A DNA stretch of 64,000 bases. Origin: Gibbsiella quercinecans. GTDB taxonomy: Bacteria > Pseudomonadota > Gammaproteobacteria > Enterobacterales > Enterobacteriaceae. The stretch is taken from the NCBI RefSeq assembly GCF_002291425.1, contig NZ_CP014136.1, forward strand, positions 4,402,001 to 4,466,000, written 5' to 3'. Below the pieces are notes generated by a model. That model was not told where the DNA came from and made no database searches. It worked only from the letters and a program-made list of their open reading frames with translations. Every line of letters begins with the position of its first letter. The first letter of the stretch is position 1. Made by a program: the position numbers and the translations under genes. Positions 1-10,250 of the stretch are shown here, in pieces.

Positions 1-837
1 GCCTTCGGCCATTTCGGCACCCTGGGCTATGTGCTATCGGGCTGGATCGGGGCGCGGGTCGGCAAAAATTCACGCTCGACGGAAGAGATGAACCTGCCTA
101 AAAACCTGAGCTTCCTGCGCGACAGTTCGATTTCCATTTCGATAACGATGATCGTTATCTACCTGATTATGGCGATCTGCGCCGGCCAGGCCTATGTGGA
201 AAGCCAGCTCAGCGCCGGGCAGAACTATCTGGTGTATTCGATAATCCAGGCCATTACCTTCGCTGCCGGGGTGTTCATCATCCTGCAGGGGGTGCGGTTG
301 ATCCTGGCCGAAATCGTCCCGGCCTTTACCGGTTTTTCAGAAAAGCTGGTGCCGAATGCGCGCCCGGCGCTGGATTGCCCGGTGGTTTACCCCTATGCGC
401 CGAATGCGGTGCTGATCGGCTTCCTGTTTAGCTTCCTCGGCGGGTTGGTCGGGCTGTTCCTGCTTGGGCAAATGAAAATGGTGCTGATTTTGCCTGGCGT
501 GGTGCCGCACTTCTTTACCGGCGCTACGGCCGGGGTGTTCGGCAATGCCACCGGCGGGCGCCGCGGCGCCATGTTGGGCGCGTTTGCCAACGGCTTGCTG
601 ATTACCTTCCTGCCGGTGCTGCTGTTGCCGGTACTGGGTGCGCTCGGCTTTGCCAATACCACTTTCTCCGATGCTGATTTTGGCGTGGTGGGCATTGTGC
701 TGGGGAATATGGCGCGCTTCATGTCCAAAGAAATGATCATGGTGGCGATCGTAGCCATCTTTGCGCTGTTGGTCGCGCACAACTTCCTGGGCAAACGCGG
801 GGGTGGTGCGGCTGCCAACGGCGTTGAAAAAGAGTGA
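1..837 (+). CDS. PTS ascorbate-type permease EIIC, UlaA/SgaT family (5' end missing)
   Basis: This is the C-terminal part of an integral-membrane PTS permease; the reading frame is open from the first base, so the start lies outside the window. The visible 278 residues hold several hydrophobic segments and the family-like stretch around AFGHFGTLGY and STEEMNLPKNLSFLRDS, which resembles UlaA. Proteins of this family (EIIC) carry a sugar acid or pentose-like substrate inward while EIIB phosphorylates it. The gene ends 7 bases before a split transketolase, so an operon is likely. The same pairing of a UlaA-like PTS with transketolase halves beside pta is known in Salmonella, which argues for a pentose-type substrate rather than ascorbate; the substrate is inference. 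Confidence 0.85.
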   Translation, partial: AFGHFGTLGYVLSGWIGARVGKNSRSTEEMNLPKNLSFLRDSSISISITMIVIYLIMAICAGQAYVESQLSAGQNYLVYSIIQAITFAAGVFIILQGVRLILAEIVPAFTGFSEKLVPNARPALDCPVVYPYAPNAVLIGFLFSFLGGLVGLFLLGQMKMVLILPGVVPHFFTGATAGVFGNATGGRRGAMLGAFANGLLITFLPVLLLPVLGALGFANTTFSDADFGVVGIVLGNMARFMSKEMIMVAIVAIFALLVAHNFLGKRGGGAAANGVEKE

Positions 838-844
838 GGGCGGT

Positions 845-1693
845 ATGATGAGTTCTGTAACGGCAAATATCGAAGCAATGCGCGAACTGGCGCGGTTGAT
901 CCGCCTGGAAACGTTGAAGGCGCTGACCGGGCTGGGGTTTGGCCACTATGGCGGGTGTATGTCGGTGGTGGAAACCCTGGCAGTGTTATATGGCGGGGTG
1001 ATGCGTATCAATCCGGCTCAGCCGGGCTGGCTCGAGCGTGATGATTTTGTGCTGTCGAAGGGGCATGCCGGCCCGGCGCTCTACAGCACGCTGGCGATCA
1101 AGGGCTATTTCCCTCGGGAGATGCTGGAAACCCTCAACCAGAACGGTACCCGGCTGCCCAGCCACCCGGATCGCCTGCACACGCCCGGCGTGGATGCGAC
1201 CACCGGCTCGCTGGGGCAGGGGGTGTCGATTGCCGCTGGGATGGCGCTGTCGCATCGCCTGGCCAGGCGCGACAACCGGGTGTTCAGCATCCTTGGCGAT
1301 GGCGAGCTGAACGAGGGGCAGTGTTGGGAGGCGTTCCAGTTCATTGCTCACCATAACCTCAATAATCTGACGCTGTTTATTGATTACAACAAACAGCAGT
1401 TGGATGGCGATTTGGACGAAGTGATTAAACCTTTCGATCTGGCCGCCAAATTCCGCGCCTTTGGCTTTGAGGTTTCCACCGTGAAAGGCGACGATATTAT
1501 CGCCATTCACGCCGCAGCGGCGCCGGTGCGCGGCGGCGAACAGCGCCCGCTGGTAGTGATCCTCGACAGCATCAAGGGGCAGGGCGTGCCCTGCCTGGAG
1601 CAGATGAAGAACTCGCATCACCTGCGCCTGACGCCGGAGATTAAGCGGGAGATCGAAAAAACCATCGCTGAACTGGAGGCCGCTCATGGGTAA
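845..1693 (+). CDS. Transketolase N-terminal half (TPP-binding subunit)
   Basis: A 282-residue protein equal to the thiamine-diphosphate domain of transketolase. It shows the cofactor motif GDGELNEGQCWEA followed about 20 residues later by DYNKQQ, and the upstream SLGQGVSIAAGMA segment typical of the family. I place the start at the ATG pair at 845/848 because a GAGGG ribosome site sits just before it; the frame is open further upstream, inside the permease gene, but that has no ribosome site. It overlaps the C-terminal half-gene by 8 bases, so the two are translationally coupled and probably form a two-subunit enzyme. It likely moves two-carbon units between sugar phosphates delivered by the upstream PTS; that link is inference. 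Confidence 0.93.
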   Translation: MMSSVTANIEAMRELARLIRLETLKALTGLGFGHYGGCMSVVETLAVLYGGVMRINPAQPGWLERDDFVLSKGHAGPALYSTLAIKGYFPREMLETLNQNGTRLPSHPDRLHTPGVDATTGSLGQGVSIAAGMALSHRLARRDNRVFSILGDGELNEGQCWEAFQFIAHHNLNNLTLFIDYNKQQLDGDLDEVIKPFDLAAKFRAFGFEVSTVKGDDIIAIHAAAAPVRGGEQRPLVVILDSIKGQGVPCLEQMKNSHHLRLTPEIKREIEKTIAELEAAHG

Positions 1694-2645
1694 TGTCGTT
1701 ACGCCGCTGGAAAAAGACAGCATAGAGATGCGCAAGGTATACGCCGGCGAAGTGCGTCGGCAAATAGAGGCCGGCCATCCGATCGTTGCGCTGGAGGCCG
1801 ATCTGATGAGCTCCATAGCGATGGACGGCGTGCATCGGGATTACCCGCAGCACGTGATTAACTGCGGCATTATGGAAGCGAACGTGATTGGCGTCGCCGC
1901 CGGCCTGTCGTTGACCGGGCGCGTGCCATTCGTTCATACCTTTACGGCGTTCGCCAGCCGCCGCTGTTTTGATCAGCTGTTTATGTCTCTGGACTATCAG
2001 CGCAATAACGTCAAGGTGATTGCCTCGGACGCCGGCGTGACCGCCTGCCATAACGGCGGCACCCATATGTCTTTCGAAGACATGGGCATCGTGCGTGGGT
2101 TGGCGAATTCCGTGGTGCTGGAGGTGACGGACGCCACCATGTTCAAGGACATCTTGCAGCAGCTCATGGCGCTGGAGGGGTTTTACTGGGTGCGCACCAT
2201 TCGCAAGCAGGCAACGCGTATCTACCAGGACGGGGCCCGTTTTACCCTCGGCAAGGGGAACCTGCTGCGTGACGGCGGCGATATTACACTGATCGCCAAC
2301 GGCATCATGGTGGCGGAAGCGTTGCGGGCGGCGCAGATGCTGGCGCAAAACGGCATCAGTGCGGCGGTGATCGATATGTTCACCTTGAAACCAATCGATC
2401 GGGACATTATCCAGACCTATGCGGCGAAAACCGGGCGTATCGTGACCTGTGAAAATCACAGTATTCATAACGGCCTGGGATCAGCGGTGGCGGAAGTGCT
2501 GGTGGAAACCTGCCCGGTGCCGATGCGGCGGGTGGGGGTGAAAGAGCGCTATGGCCAGGTGGGAACGCAGGACTTCCTGCAACAGGAGTATGGTTTGACC
2601 GCAGAGCATATCGTTGCGGCGGCTAACCAACTGCTGCCAGGCTAA
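1686..2645 (+). CDS. Transketolase C-terminal half (pyrimidine-binding subunit)
   Basis: A 319-residue protein corresponding to the pyrimidine-binding and C-terminal domains of transketolase. It contains the conserved glutamate region (NCGIMEANVIGVAAGL), the GVTACHNGGTHMSFEDMGI segment and a C-terminal domain with a DMFTLKP turn. The ATG lies within the last codons of the N-terminal half. In one-chain transketolases of about 660 residues these domains are fused; here they are two genes, as in many PTS-linked operons and in archaea. It closes the operon: the next genes are convergent. Confidence 0.93.
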   Translation: MGNVVTPLEKDSIEMRKVYAGEVRRQIEAGHPIVALEADLMSSIAMDGVHRDYPQHVINCGIMEANVIGVAAGLSLTGRVPFVHTFTAFASRRCFDQLFMSLDYQRNNVKVIASDAGVTACHNGGTHMSFEDMGIVRGLANSVVLEVTDATMFKDILQQLMALEGFYWVRTIRKQATRIYQDGARFTLGKGNLLRDGGDITLIANGIMVAEALRAAQMLAQNGISAAVIDMFTLKPIDRDIIQTYAAKTGRIVTCENHSIHNGLGSAVAEVLVETCPVPMRRVGVKERYGQVGTQDFLQQEYGLTAEHIVAAANQLLPG

Positions 2646-2664
2646 GCCCGGCATTGGTATAAAA

Positions 2665-2690
2665 CGCCCTCTCCCTGCGGGGAGAGGGCG
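2665..2690 (-). terminator. Rho-independent terminator downstream of pta
   Basis: A perfect 11-bp GC-rich stem (CGCCCTCTCCC / GGGAGAGGGCG) with a 4-base loop lies between two convergent units. On the minus strand the stem is followed by TTTTAT, so it terminates ackA-pta best; it may also stop the transketolase operon from the other side. Confidence 0.85.
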
Positions 2691-2701
2691 AGCTAGCAGC
2701 C

Positions 2702-4861
2702 TTACGCTTTGGCTGCCAGATTTTCTGCCTGTGCGGCCTGAATCGCCGTCAGCGCTACGGTGTAGACGATATCGTCAACCAGTGCGCCACGGGACAGGTC
2801 GTTAACCGGCTTGCGCATACCCTGCAGCATCGGCCCGATAGATACCAGGTTCGCTGAGCGCTGTACCGCTTTGTAGGTGGTATTACCGGTGTTCAGGTCT
2901 GGGAAGATGAACACGGTAGCCTGGCCTGCAACCGGTGAGTTCGGCGCTTTGGATTTGGCAACGTCAGCCATGATCGCGGCGTCATACTGCAGCGGGCCGT
3001 CGATGATCAGATCCGGGCGTTTTTCCTGCGCCAGGCGAGTAGCTTCGCGCACTTTATCAACGTCGCTGCCGGCGCCGGAGTTGCCGGTAGAGTAAGAGAT
3101 CATCGCTACACGTGGTTCGATACCGAACGCCGCGGCGGAATCTGCAGACTGGATTGCAATTTCAGACAGCTGTTCAGCGGTCGGATCCGGGTTGATCGCG
3201 CAGTCGCCGTAGACCAGAACCTGATCCGGCAGCAGCATGAAGAACACGGAAGACACCAGCGAGCTGCCCGGTGCGGTTTTGATCAACTGCAGCGGTGGGC
3301 GGATGGTGTTGGCGGTGGTGTGAACCGCACCGGATACCAGGCCGTCCACTTCGCTTTTTTCCAGCATCAGCGTGCCGAGCACCACGTTGTCTTCCAGTTG
3401 CTCGCGGGCAACCACTTCGGTCATGCCCTTGCTTTTGCGCAGTTCAACCAGGCGCGGCACGTAGTTTTCACGCACCTGTACCGGATCGACAATCTCAATC
3501 CCTTTGCCCAGTTCAACGCCTTGCGCGGCGGCTACGCGCTGGATTTCATCCGGGTTGCCCAGCAGCACGCAGTGGGCGATGCCGCGTTCGGCGCAGATGG
3601 CGGCCGCTTTCACGGTGCGCGGTTCGTCGCCTTCCGGCAGGACGATGCGTTTGCCAGCCTGGCGCGCCAGTTCGGTCAGCTCGTAACGGAATGCCGGTGG
3701 TGACAGGCGGCGTGAACGCTCAGAGGTGGCGGTCAGCGTGTCGATCCACGCGCTGCTGATGTGGCTGGCCACGTAGTTCTGGACTTTCTCAACGCGCTGA
3801 TGGTCATCCGGCGGCACTTCCAGATTGAAGCTTTGCAGGCTCAGCGAGGTTTGCCAGGTGTTGGTGTCGACCATCAGCACCGGCAGGCCGGTTTCAAAGG
3901 CGCGTTCGCACAGTTTTTTGATGGCGCCGTCGATTTCGTAGCCGCCCGTCAGCAGCAGTGCGCCGATTTCAACGCCGTTCATCGCCGCCAGGCAGGCGGA
4001 AACCAGCACGTCCGGGCGGTCTGCAGAGGTTACCAGCAGGGAGCCGGGGCGGAAGTGTTCCAGCATGTGCGGGATGCTGCGCGCGCAGAACGTCACGGAC
4101 TTCACGCGGCGGGTCATGATATCGCCTTCGTTGATCACGCGCGCATTCAGGTGGCGTGCCATATCAATTGCGCGGGTGGCGATCAGATCGAAGCTCCACG
4201 GGATGCAACCCAGCACCGGCAGCGGGCTGTTAGCGAACAGCTGTGCGGGATCAACGTTGGCCACGTTGGCTTTGCTGGAATCATCGAAGATTTCAGACAG
4301 ATCGGGGCGGGTGCGGCCCTGTTCGTCAACCGGTGCGTTCAGTTTGTTGATGATAACGCCGGTGATGTTTTTGTTTTTGCTGCCGCCAAAGCTGCTGCGC
4401 GCCAGTTCGATGCGCTCGGTCAGCTGTGCCGGGGAGTCATTGCCCAATGCCAGCACGAAGACGATTTCGGCATTCAGGGTTTTGGCGATTTCATAGTTCA
4501 GCGCGTTGGCGAACTGGTGTTTGCGGGTCGGCACCAGGCCTTCGATCAGCACCACTTCGGCATCTTTGGTGTTCTCGTGGTAGCGCGCCACGATCTCTTC
4601 CATCAACTCGTCCTGCTGGTTGCTGCTTAGCAGGCTTTCAACGTAGCTCATGCGCAGCGGTTCGGCCGCTGGGATGCTGGAGTTGCTACGGATAATGGTG
4701 GTGGTTTGATCAAGCGTATCGGCACCGCTGCGTGGCTGCGCGATAGGTTTGAATACGCTCAGACGAACGCCTTTTTGCTCCATGGAGCGAATGACGCCCA
4801 GGCTGACGCTGGTCAGGCCGACGCTGGTGCCGGTAGGTATCAACATGATTATACGTGACAC
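2702..4861 (-). CDS. pta: Phosphate acetyltransferase
   Basis: Pta interconverts acetyl-CoA and acetyl phosphate in the cytoplasm. The 719-residue chain matches E. coli Pta (714) nearly end to end: an N-terminal BioD-like DRTGG region (about 1-390, starting [11 protein letters not shown]) and a C-terminal PTA/PTB catalytic domain (about 391-719, with [13 protein letters not shown] and [10 protein letters not shown]). Translation starts at a GTG, supported by an AGAGGA site 9 bases upstream and by alignment with E. coli. It lies 120 bases behind ackA on the same strand, with a strong hairpin in between. Confidence 0.98.
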   Translation of the reverse strand: MSRIIMLIPTGTSVGLTSVSLGVIRSMEQKGVRLSVFKPIAQPRSGADTLDQTTTIIRSNSSIPAAEPLRMSYVESLLSSNQQDELMEEIVARYHENTKDAEVVLIEGLVPTRKHQFANALNYEIAKTLNAEIVFVLALGNDSPAQLTERIELARSSFGGSKNKNITGVIINKLNAPVDEQGRTRPDLSEIFDDSSKANVANVDPAQLFANSPLPVLGCIPWSFDLIATRAIDMARHLNARVINEGDIMTRRVKSVTFCARSIPHMLEHFRPGSLLVTSADRPDVLVSACLAAMNGVEIGALLLTGGYEIDGAIKKLCERAFETGLPVLMVDTNTWQTSLSLQSFNLEVPPDDHQRVEKVQNYVASHISSAWIDTLTATSERSRRLSPPAFRYELTELARQAGKRIVLPEGDEPRTVKAAAICAERGIAHCVLLGNPDEIQRVAAAQGVELGKGIEIVDPVQVRENYVPRLVELRKSKGMTEVVAREQLEDNVVLGTLMLEKSEVDGLVSGAVHTTANTIRPPLQLIKTAPGSSLVSSVFFMLLPDQVLVYGDCAINPDPTAEQLSEIAIQSADSAAAFGIEPRVAMISYSTGNSGAGSDVDKVREATRLAQEKRPDLIIDGPLQYDAAIMADVAKSKAPNSPVAGQATVFIFPDLNTGNTTYKAVQRSANLVSIGPMLQGMRKPVNDLSRGALVDDIVYTVALTAIQAAQAENLAAKA

Positions 4862-4939
4862 AGAATAGTCCTCTTCACGGGTTTATTCGGCATGGCTACG
4901 CGGGGAAAAAACGCCCACCGGCCAATGCAAGTCCTGAAA

Positions 4940-4976
4940 CAGCACCGCCAGCGGTTGGAGGCGGCTGGCGGTGCTG
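4940..4976 (-). other. Strong hairpin between ackA and pta
   Basis: A perfect 13-bp stem (CAGCACCGCCAGC / GCTGGCGGTGCTG) with an 11-base loop begins 6 bases after the ackA stop. On the minus strand it is followed by only three T, so it could be a weak terminator or a 3'-end stabiliser that sets the ratio of ackA to pta mRNA. Function is inference. Confidence 0.6.
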
Positions 4977-4981
4977 GGGGA

Positions 4982-6184
4982 TTAAGCGGTCAGACGGTTG
5001 GCGTCTTGCGCGATGACCAATTCTTCATTGGTCGGGATGACCAGCGCCAGGCGGCTGCCATCTTTGGTGATCGCGCCAGCGTTGCCGAAGCGGGCCGCCA
5101 TATTGCGTTCGTGGTCCACTTCAAAGCCCATCAGGCCCAGTTTGTTCAGCGTCAGTTCGCGCACCATACCGGCGTTTTCACCGATGCCGCCGGTGAAGAT
5201 AACCGCGTCCAGGCGGCCTTCCATCAGCGCGCCATAGGCACCGATGTATTTGGCCAGACGGTGGCAGAAGACATCCATCGCACGCTTGGCGTCTTCTTTG
5301 TTGGTGTAGTTGTCTTCAACGTAACGGCAGTCGCTGGTGACTTCGGTCAGGCCCAGCAGGCCGGATTCTTTGGTCAGCAGCTTGTTGATCTGGTCGATGC
5401 TCATGCCCAGCGTGTCGTGCAAGTGGAAGATGATCGCCGGATCGATGTCGCCGCTGCGGGTACCCATCACCAGGCCTTCCAGCGGGGTCAGCCCCATGGA
5501 GGTATCAACACACTTACCGTTGCGCACCGCCGTAACCGAGCCGCCGTTGCCGAGGTGGCAGGTGATCAGGTTAACCTCTTCAACCGGCTTGTTCAGCATT
5601 TTCGCGGCTTCCTGAGTCACATAGAAGTGGCTGGTGCCGTGAGCGCCGTAACGGCGCACGCCGTGGTCGCGGTATAGGCTGTACGGCAGGGCATACAGGT
5701 AAGATTCTTCCGGCATGGTTTGATGGAACGCGGTGTCGAACACGGCAACGTTCTTATCGGCCAGATTAGGGAAAGATTTCAGCGCTTCGGCAATGCCGAT
5801 CAGGTGAGCAGGGTTGTGCAGTGGTGCAAAAGGTACGGAATCTTTGATACCCTGAAGCACTTCGTCATTGATCACCGCAGAGGCCGTGAATTTTTCACCG
5901 CCGTGTACGATACGGTGACCGATAGCCGTCAGATTGGCGGACAGCTCAGGTTTTTGGGCCAGGATCGTGTTAACAATGAAGTTGAGCGCTTCGCTGTGTG
6001 CCGCACCGGCACCCAATGCCGCTTCCTGCTTGCTACCGTCCATTTTCCACTTGATGCGGGCTTCTGGCAGGTGGAAACACTCGGCCAAGCCAGAGAGGTG
6101 TTCTTCACCGTTGGTTGCATCAATAATGGCGAACTTCAGGGAAGAACTGCCGCAGTTAAGAACCAGTACTAGCTTACTCGACAT
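4982..6184 (-). CDS. ackA: Acetate kinase
   Basis: AckA turns acetyl phosphate and ADP into acetate and ATP, and runs in reverse during acetate uptake. The 400-residue protein equals the E. coli length and shows the acetokinase signatures: [11 protein letters not shown] at the N-terminus, the [11 protein letters not shown] segment, and the TGGIGENAG phosphate-binding loop near the C-terminus. The ATG is preceded by TAGGTACTTCC, as in E. coli. It is the first gene of ackA-pta and is divergent from yfbV. Confidence 0.98.
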   Translation of the reverse strand: MSSKLVLVLNCGSSSLKFAIIDATNGEEHLSGLAECFHLPEARIKWKMDGSKQEAALGAGAAHSEALNFIVNTILAQKPELSANLTAIGHRIVHGGEKFTASAVINDEVLQGIKDSVPFAPLHNPAHLIGIAEALKSFPNLADKNVAVFDTAFHQTMPEESYLYALPYSLYRDHGVRRYGAHGTSHFYVTQEAAKMLNKPVEEVNLITCHLGNGGSVTAVRNGKCVDTSMGLTPLEGLVMGTRSGDIDPAIIFHLHDTLGMSIDQINKLLTKESGLLGLTEVTSDCRYVEDNYTNKEDAKRAMDVFCHRLAKYIGAYGALMEGRLDAVIFTGGIGENAGMVRELTLNKLGLMGFEVDHERNMAARFGNAGAITKDGSRLALVIPTNEELVIAQDANRLTA

Positions 6185-6538
6185 GGAAGTACCTACTTAA
6201 TAGTTTGTGTTGTTAAAGGGAGACCCAAAACAATGGTGAATAAACCGTCAATCAGACAACAAGCGTAGCGCAGAGTGCCGTTGACATTTATGATTAACAT
6301 CATGTGGGTGAAGCAAAGTACATGATGATGGAAAAACCGGAGATTTCTCTGCGGTTTAAATAATCTACGTTTTTATTGGGCTAAACGTTGGCAATAAAAA
6401 AGCCATCTTTTAACCGGCCAAAAGGCCGGCTTAGCATACCGATAGCCTGCGGCAAACACAAAATAAATTTAAAGCTTCAAATTTTTTAGTAGTGACGCAG
6501 ACTGAGCAGACATTTTCAACCGTGAAATTGAGGTAGCC
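6185..6538. promoter_or_regulatory. Divergent ackA / yfbV control region
   Basis: This 354-base spacer holds the promoters of both flanking genes. A perfect dyad ATGAT-TAAC-ATCAT at 6290-6303 matches the FNR pattern TTGAT-N4-ATCAA at 8 of 10 defined bases. A second dyad, CCGGCC-AAAA-GGCCGG at 6414-6429, lies nearer yfbV. E. coli ackA is known to respond to oxygen regulators, which makes an FNR-like site plausible, but it is not proven here. Confidence 0.45.
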
Positions 6539-6994
6539 ATGACAAGTAAACCGTCCGGTACTGTAAGCTGGTTTCAGGTATTCCAGCGCGGGGAGCACTA
6601 CATGAAAACCTGGCCGGCGGATAAGCGTCTGGCGCCTGTTTTTCCGGAAAACCGCGTTTCGCGGGCGACGCAGTTTGCCGTGCGCTTCATGCCGCCGCTG
6701 GCGATCTTTACCCTGACCTGGCAGATCGCCCTTGGCGGGCAACTGGGCCCGGCAATCGCCACCGCGTTGTTCGCCTGTAGCCTGCCGATGCAGGGGCTGT
6801 GGTGGTTGGGGCGCCGCGCCATCACGCCGCTGCCGCCAACGCTGCTGCAATGGTTCCATGAGGTGCGCAATAAGCTGGCCGAAGCCGGGCAGGCCGTGGC
6901 GCCGATCGAAGGGCCGCCGACCTATCAATCGCTGGCGGATTTGCTCAAGCGTGCGTTTAAACAGTTGGATAAAACCTTCCTCGATGACCTCTGA
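6539..6994 (+). CDS. yfbV: Inner-membrane protein YfbV (UPF0208)
   Basis: A 151-residue protein matching E. coli YfbV along its length, including the [11 protein letters not shown] block, two hydrophobic segments around residues 50-85 with the [12 protein letters not shown] loop, and the C-terminal [12 protein letters not shown] end. It is a small inner-membrane protein; the E. coli homologue has been linked to chromosome organisation (insulation of the Ter domain), but its mechanism is not settled. It is next to ackA and divergent from it, as in E. coli. Confidence 0.93.
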   Translation: MTSKPSGTVSWFQVFQRGEHYMKTWPADKRLAPVFPENRVSRATQFAVRFMPPLAIFTLTWQIALGGQLGPAIATALFACSLPMQGLWWLGRRAITPLPPTLLQWFHEVRNKLAEAGQAVAPIEGPPTYQSLADLLKRAFKQLDKTFLDDL

Positions 6995-7036
6995 GATCAA
7001 AACAGGCTGTTTCTGCAAACAGCCTGTTTTTTGATC
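6995..7036 (+). terminator. Rho-independent terminator of yfbV
   Basis: It starts at the yfbV stop codon. The arms AAACAGGCTGTTT and AAACAGCCTGTTT pair around a 4-base loop, followed by a run of six T; outer GATC bases extend the stem. The flanking A and T runs would allow it to act in both directions. Confidence 0.9.
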
Positions 7037-7141
7037 TTGCCCAAGAACCCCACGTTAAATCAAAAAATGAGCGGGTTGTCATTTCCCCTTTTCTTGCGCT
7101 GTGCGATGCTTGCGCCATTATTCAGCACCGAGGAAAGTATG

Positions 7142-7636
7142 ATGGAAATGACGAATGCCCAGCGCCTGATTCTGTCTAATCAGTACAAAATGATGTCGAT
7201 GCTTGATCCAGACAATGCGGAACGCTATCGCCGCTTGCAAACCATTATTGAACGCGGTTTTGGCTTACAGTTACGTGAGCTGGATCGGGATTTTGGTGAA
7301 ATGAGCGAAGAGGTGTGCCGTACGATTATCAATATTATGGAAATGCACCATGCACTTCAGGTTTCATGGGAAAACCTCAAGGATAAACAGGGTGTTGAAC
7401 CGCGTCGTTTGGAATTCCTCGGTTTTGATGCGGCCACGGAGGCACGTTATCTGAGCTACGTGCGTTTTCTGGTCAACACAGAAGGGCGTTATACTCACTT
7501 TGATTCCGGCAGCCACGGCTTTAATGCCCAAACCAAGATGTGGGAAAAATACCAGCGCATGCTGGCCATTTGGCTCTCTTGCCCACGCCAGTATCACCTG
7601 AGCGCTGTGGAGATCGCGCAAATCATCAATGCCTGA
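7142..7636 (+). CDS. yfbU: YfbU family protein
   Basis: A 164-residue protein, the same length as E. coli YfbU, beginning [18 protein letters not shown] and ending [10 protein letters not shown] chose the ATG at 7142 rather than the one at 7139 because the GAGGAAAG site (7130-7137) is then at a workable distance and the length matches. The family (UPF0304) has no firm function; E. coli YfbU has been reported in connection with cell death. It is largely alpha-helical and soluble. Its last codons overlap the upstream open frame of hxpA, so the two are likely co-transcribed. Confidence 0.93.
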   Translation: MEMTNAQRLILSNQYKMMSMLDPDNAERYRRLQTIIERGFGLQLRELDRDFGEMSEEVCRTIINIMEMHHALQVSWENLKDKQGVEPRRLEFLGFDAATEARYLSYVRFLVNTEGRYTHFDSGSHGFNAQTKMWEKYQRMLAIWLSCPRQYHLSAVEIAQIINA

Positions 7637-7655
7637 GTATACAAAGAGGTTTTCT

Positions 7656-8312
7656 GTGGAGTGTAAGGGTTTTCTATTTGATCTTGATGGAACGTTGGTG
7701 GATTCATTACCTGTTGTAGAGCGCGCCTGGAGCAACTGGGCCAAAGGCCGCGGCCTTGATGTGCAACAGGTGTTGGATTTTATTCATGGCAAACAGGCGA
7801 TCACTTCGCTGCGCCATTTTATGCCGGGTGCCAGCGAAGCGGAAATTCAGCGTGAACACGCGGTGCTTGAGCAGGTGGAAGCGCAGGATACCGATGGCGT
7901 CCACGCGTTGCCAGGGGCGGCAGCGCTGCTGGCGCGTTTGAATACGCTTGACATCCCTTGGGCGATCGTCACCTCCGGCTCGGTGCCGGTAGCCACTTCG
8001 CGGCTGGCCGCCAGTGGGCTGCCGCGTCCGGCGGTGTTTATCACCGCAGAGCAGGTACAGCGCGGCAAACCGGAGCCGGATCCCTATCTGCTGGGTGCTG
8101 AACGGCTGGGCCTGGCGCCGCAGGCGTGTGTGGTGGTGGAAGACGCTGCGGCCGGTATCCTTTCCGGGCTGGCTGCCGGTTGCCAGGTGATTGCAGTGAA
8201 TGCGCCGGCGGATGCGCCAAAGTTGGATCAGGTCGCGCTGGCGTTGTCTTCGCTGGTGCAGTTACAGGTTGGCAAGCTGGCGCAGGGCGCCCGTATCGAC
8301 GTGGTGCGCTAA
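7656..8312 (+). CDS. hxpA: Sugar phosphatase HxpA (YfbT), HAD superfamily
   Basis: A haloacid-dehalogenase phosphatase acting on sugar phosphates. HAD motif I is FDLDGTLVD (nucleophile D9, general acid D11), motif II is VTSGS, and motifs III/IV are the lysine in RGKPEPDP and the aspartate in VVVEDAAAG. I place the start at GTG 7656: AAAGAGG lies 6 bases upstream and the product (218 residues, MECKGFLFDLDG) then matches E. coli YfbT (216). The frame is open back to an ATG at 7629, but that adds nine poorly supported residues. It lies just behind yfbU. Confidence 0.93.
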   Translation: MECKGFLFDLDGTLVDSLPVVERAWSNWAKGRGLDVQQVLDFIHGKQAITSLRHFMPGASEAEIQREHAVLEQVEAQDTDGVHALPGAAALLARLNTLDIPWAIVTSGSVPVATSRLAASGLPRPAVFITAEQVQRGKPEPDPYLLGAERLGLAPQACVVVEDAAAGILSGLAAGCQVIAVNAPADAPKLDQVALALSSLVQLQVGKLAQGARIDVVR

Positions 8313-8343
8313 GCGCTCGACAATCTGTAGACAAATTGATTGT

Positions 8344-8367
8344 ACCCCGCATTTGCGGGGTTTTTTT
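8344..8367 (+). terminator. Rho-independent terminator of yfbU-hxpA
   Basis: Stem ACCCCGC / GCGGGGT with loop ATTT, followed by seven T. It separates hxpA from yfbS. Confidence 0.93.
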
Positions 8368-8411
8368 ATGCTATTTTTTAGGCCTTTGGATCACGATCAT
8401 ATGGGAACGCT

Positions 8412-10244
8412 GTGAACGGTGAATTACTGTGGGTATTGAGTTTATTGCTGGTGGCCATTGTACTGTTCACCACGAATAAACTACGCATGGACGTGGTGGC
8501 GTTATTGGTGATCGTCGCTTTTGTGCTGAGCGGCACATTGACCTTGCCGGAGGCCATGGCGGGCTTTAGCGATCCCAACGTGATTTTGATCGCGGCCCTG
8601 TTCGTGATTGGCGAGGGGCTGGTGCGCACTGGCGTGGCTTACCAGGTGGGGGACTGGCTGGTCAAAGTGGCCGGCAGCAGCGAAACCAAAATGCTGGCGT
8701 TGTTGATGGCGACGGTGGCGGGCCTGGGGGCGTTTATGAGCTCGACCGGCGTGGTGGCGATCTTCATCCCCGTGGTGTTGAGCGTGGCGGCACGGATGAA
8801 AACTGCGCCCGGCAGGTTGATGATGCCGTTGAGCTTTGCCGGCCTGATCAGCGGCATGATGACGCTGGTGGCAACGCCGCCGAATATGGTGGTGAACAGT
8901 GAGCTGGTGCGTGAAGGCGCCCACGGCTTTGGTTTTTTCGATTTTACGCCGGTGGGCGTGCTGGTGCTGCTGTTGGGCATCGGCTATATGCTGATAGCGC
9001 GCCGCTGGCTGGGCAATGATGATGGGGAAAGCACGCGCGAAACCTGGCAGCGGCGCACCTTTCGCGATTTGATCCGTGATTACAAGCTGAGCGGCCGCGC
9101 GCGCCGTTTGGCGATCCGCAGCGGTTCGCCGTTGGTCGGCCATTCGCTGGATGAACTGCACCTGCGCGCCCGCTATGGGGCGAACGTGGTAGGGATCGAA
9201 CGCTGGAAGCGCTTTCGGCGTGTGATGATCAGCGCTTCCGGCAGCACCGAACTGCGCGAGCGCGATGTGTTGCTGATCGATATGTCGGACAGCGACGTCG
9301 ATCTGCGCCAGTTCTGTAGCGAACAATTGTTGGAGCCGATGGTGCTGCGTGGGGATTACTTTTCCGAGCAGGCGCGCAATGTGGGCATGGCGGAGGTATC
9401 GCTGATCCCAGATTCCGCCCTGTTGGGCAAAAGCCTGCGCGAAACGGTATTCCGCACCCGCTACGATCTGAATGTGGTGGGCATTCGCCGCAACGGCGAG
9501 GCGCTGGCGGGCAAACTGGTGGATGAGCCGCTGCAGTTTGGCGATATTTTGCTGGTGATTGGCGACTGGAAAGCGATCCGCCAACTGCAGGCCGAAACCC
9601 ACGACTTTATCGTGCTCAACCTGCCGGCGGAAGTGGACGAAGTCGCGCCGGCCATCACCCAGGCGCCGCACGCGTTGTTTTGCCTGGCGCTGATGGTGGC
9701 GATGATGCTGACCGATGAAATCCCCAACCCGATTGCGGCGCTGATCGCCTGTCTGTTGATGGGGCAGTTCCGTTGCATCGATATGGAGAGCGCCTATAAA
9801 TCCATCCATTGGCCCAGCGTGATCCTGATCGTGGGGATGATGCCGTTCGCCCAGGCGCTGCAAAAAACCGGCGGGGTGGATTTGATCGTCCATGGGCTGA
9901 TGGACGTGGCCGGCAGCATGGGGCCGCGGGTGATGCTGGTGTGCCTGTTCGTGCTGTGCGCCACCATTGGCCTGTTTATATCTAACACTGCCACGGCGGT
10001 GTTGATGGCGCCGATCGCCATTGCTGCCGCGCGGGAAATGGGCGTCTCCCCGTATCCGTTCGCCATGATTATCGCTATTGCGGCATCGGCGGCATTTATG
10101 ACGCCGGTTTCCTCGCCGGTTAACACGCTGGTGCTGGGGCCGGGCAACTACAAGTTCGGTGATTTTGTGCGAATGGGCGTGCCTTTTACCTTCTTAGTGA
10201 TGCTGGTCAGCGTGGTGGTGGTGCCGTGGCTGTACGGCTTTTAA
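8412..10244 (+). CDS. yfbS: SLC13/DASS-type anion permease YfbS with two RCK_C domains
   Basis: A 610-residue inner-membrane protein, the same length as E. coli YfbS. Two hydrophobic halves (about 1-200 and 410-610) flank a soluble middle with two TrkA-C/RCK_C-like repeats (around 215-300 and 310-395, each with an ARYGANVVG or TRYDLNVVG core). The family motifs [13 protein letters not shown] and, near the C-terminus, [13 protein letters not shown] are present; these serine/threonine turns bind carboxylate and sodium in DASS proteins. The substrate is unknown; a divalent anion is likely. The GTG start agrees with the E. coli N-terminus MNGEL. Confidence 0.93.
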   Translation: MNGELLWVLSLLLVAIVLFTTNKLRMDVVALLVIVAFVLSGTLTLPEAMAGFSDPNVILIAALFVIGEGLVRTGVAYQVGDWLVKVAGSSETKMLALLMATVAGLGAFMSSTGVVAIFIPVVLSVAARMKTAPGRLMMPLSFAGLISGMMTLVATPPNMVVNSELVREGAHGFGFFDFTPVGVLVLLLGIGYMLIARRWLGNDDGESTRETWQRRTFRDLIRDYKLSGRARRLAIRSGSPLVGHSLDELHLRARYGANVVGIERWKRFRRVMISASGSTELRERDVLLIDMSDSDVDLRQFCSEQLLEPMVLRGDYFSEQARNVGMAEVSLIPDSALLGKSLRETVFRTRYDLNVVGIRRNGEALAGKLVDEPLQFGDILLVIGDWKAIRQLQAETHDFIVLNLPAEVDEVAPAITQAPHALFCLALMVAMMLTDEIPNPIAALIACLLMGQFRCIDMESAYKSIHWPSVILIVGMMPFAQALQKTGGVDLIVHGLMDVAGSMGPRVMLVCLFVLCATIGLFISNTATAVLMAPIAIAAAREMGVSPYPFAMIIAIAASAAFMTPVSSPVNTLVLGPGNYKFGDFVRMGVPFTFLVMLVSVVVVPWLYGF

Positions 10245-10250
10245 CGGCTG

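Noticed and set aside
8502-9893. A 463-codon open frame antisense to yfbS
   Set aside because: A shadow frame with Q/H-rich composition and no start signal.
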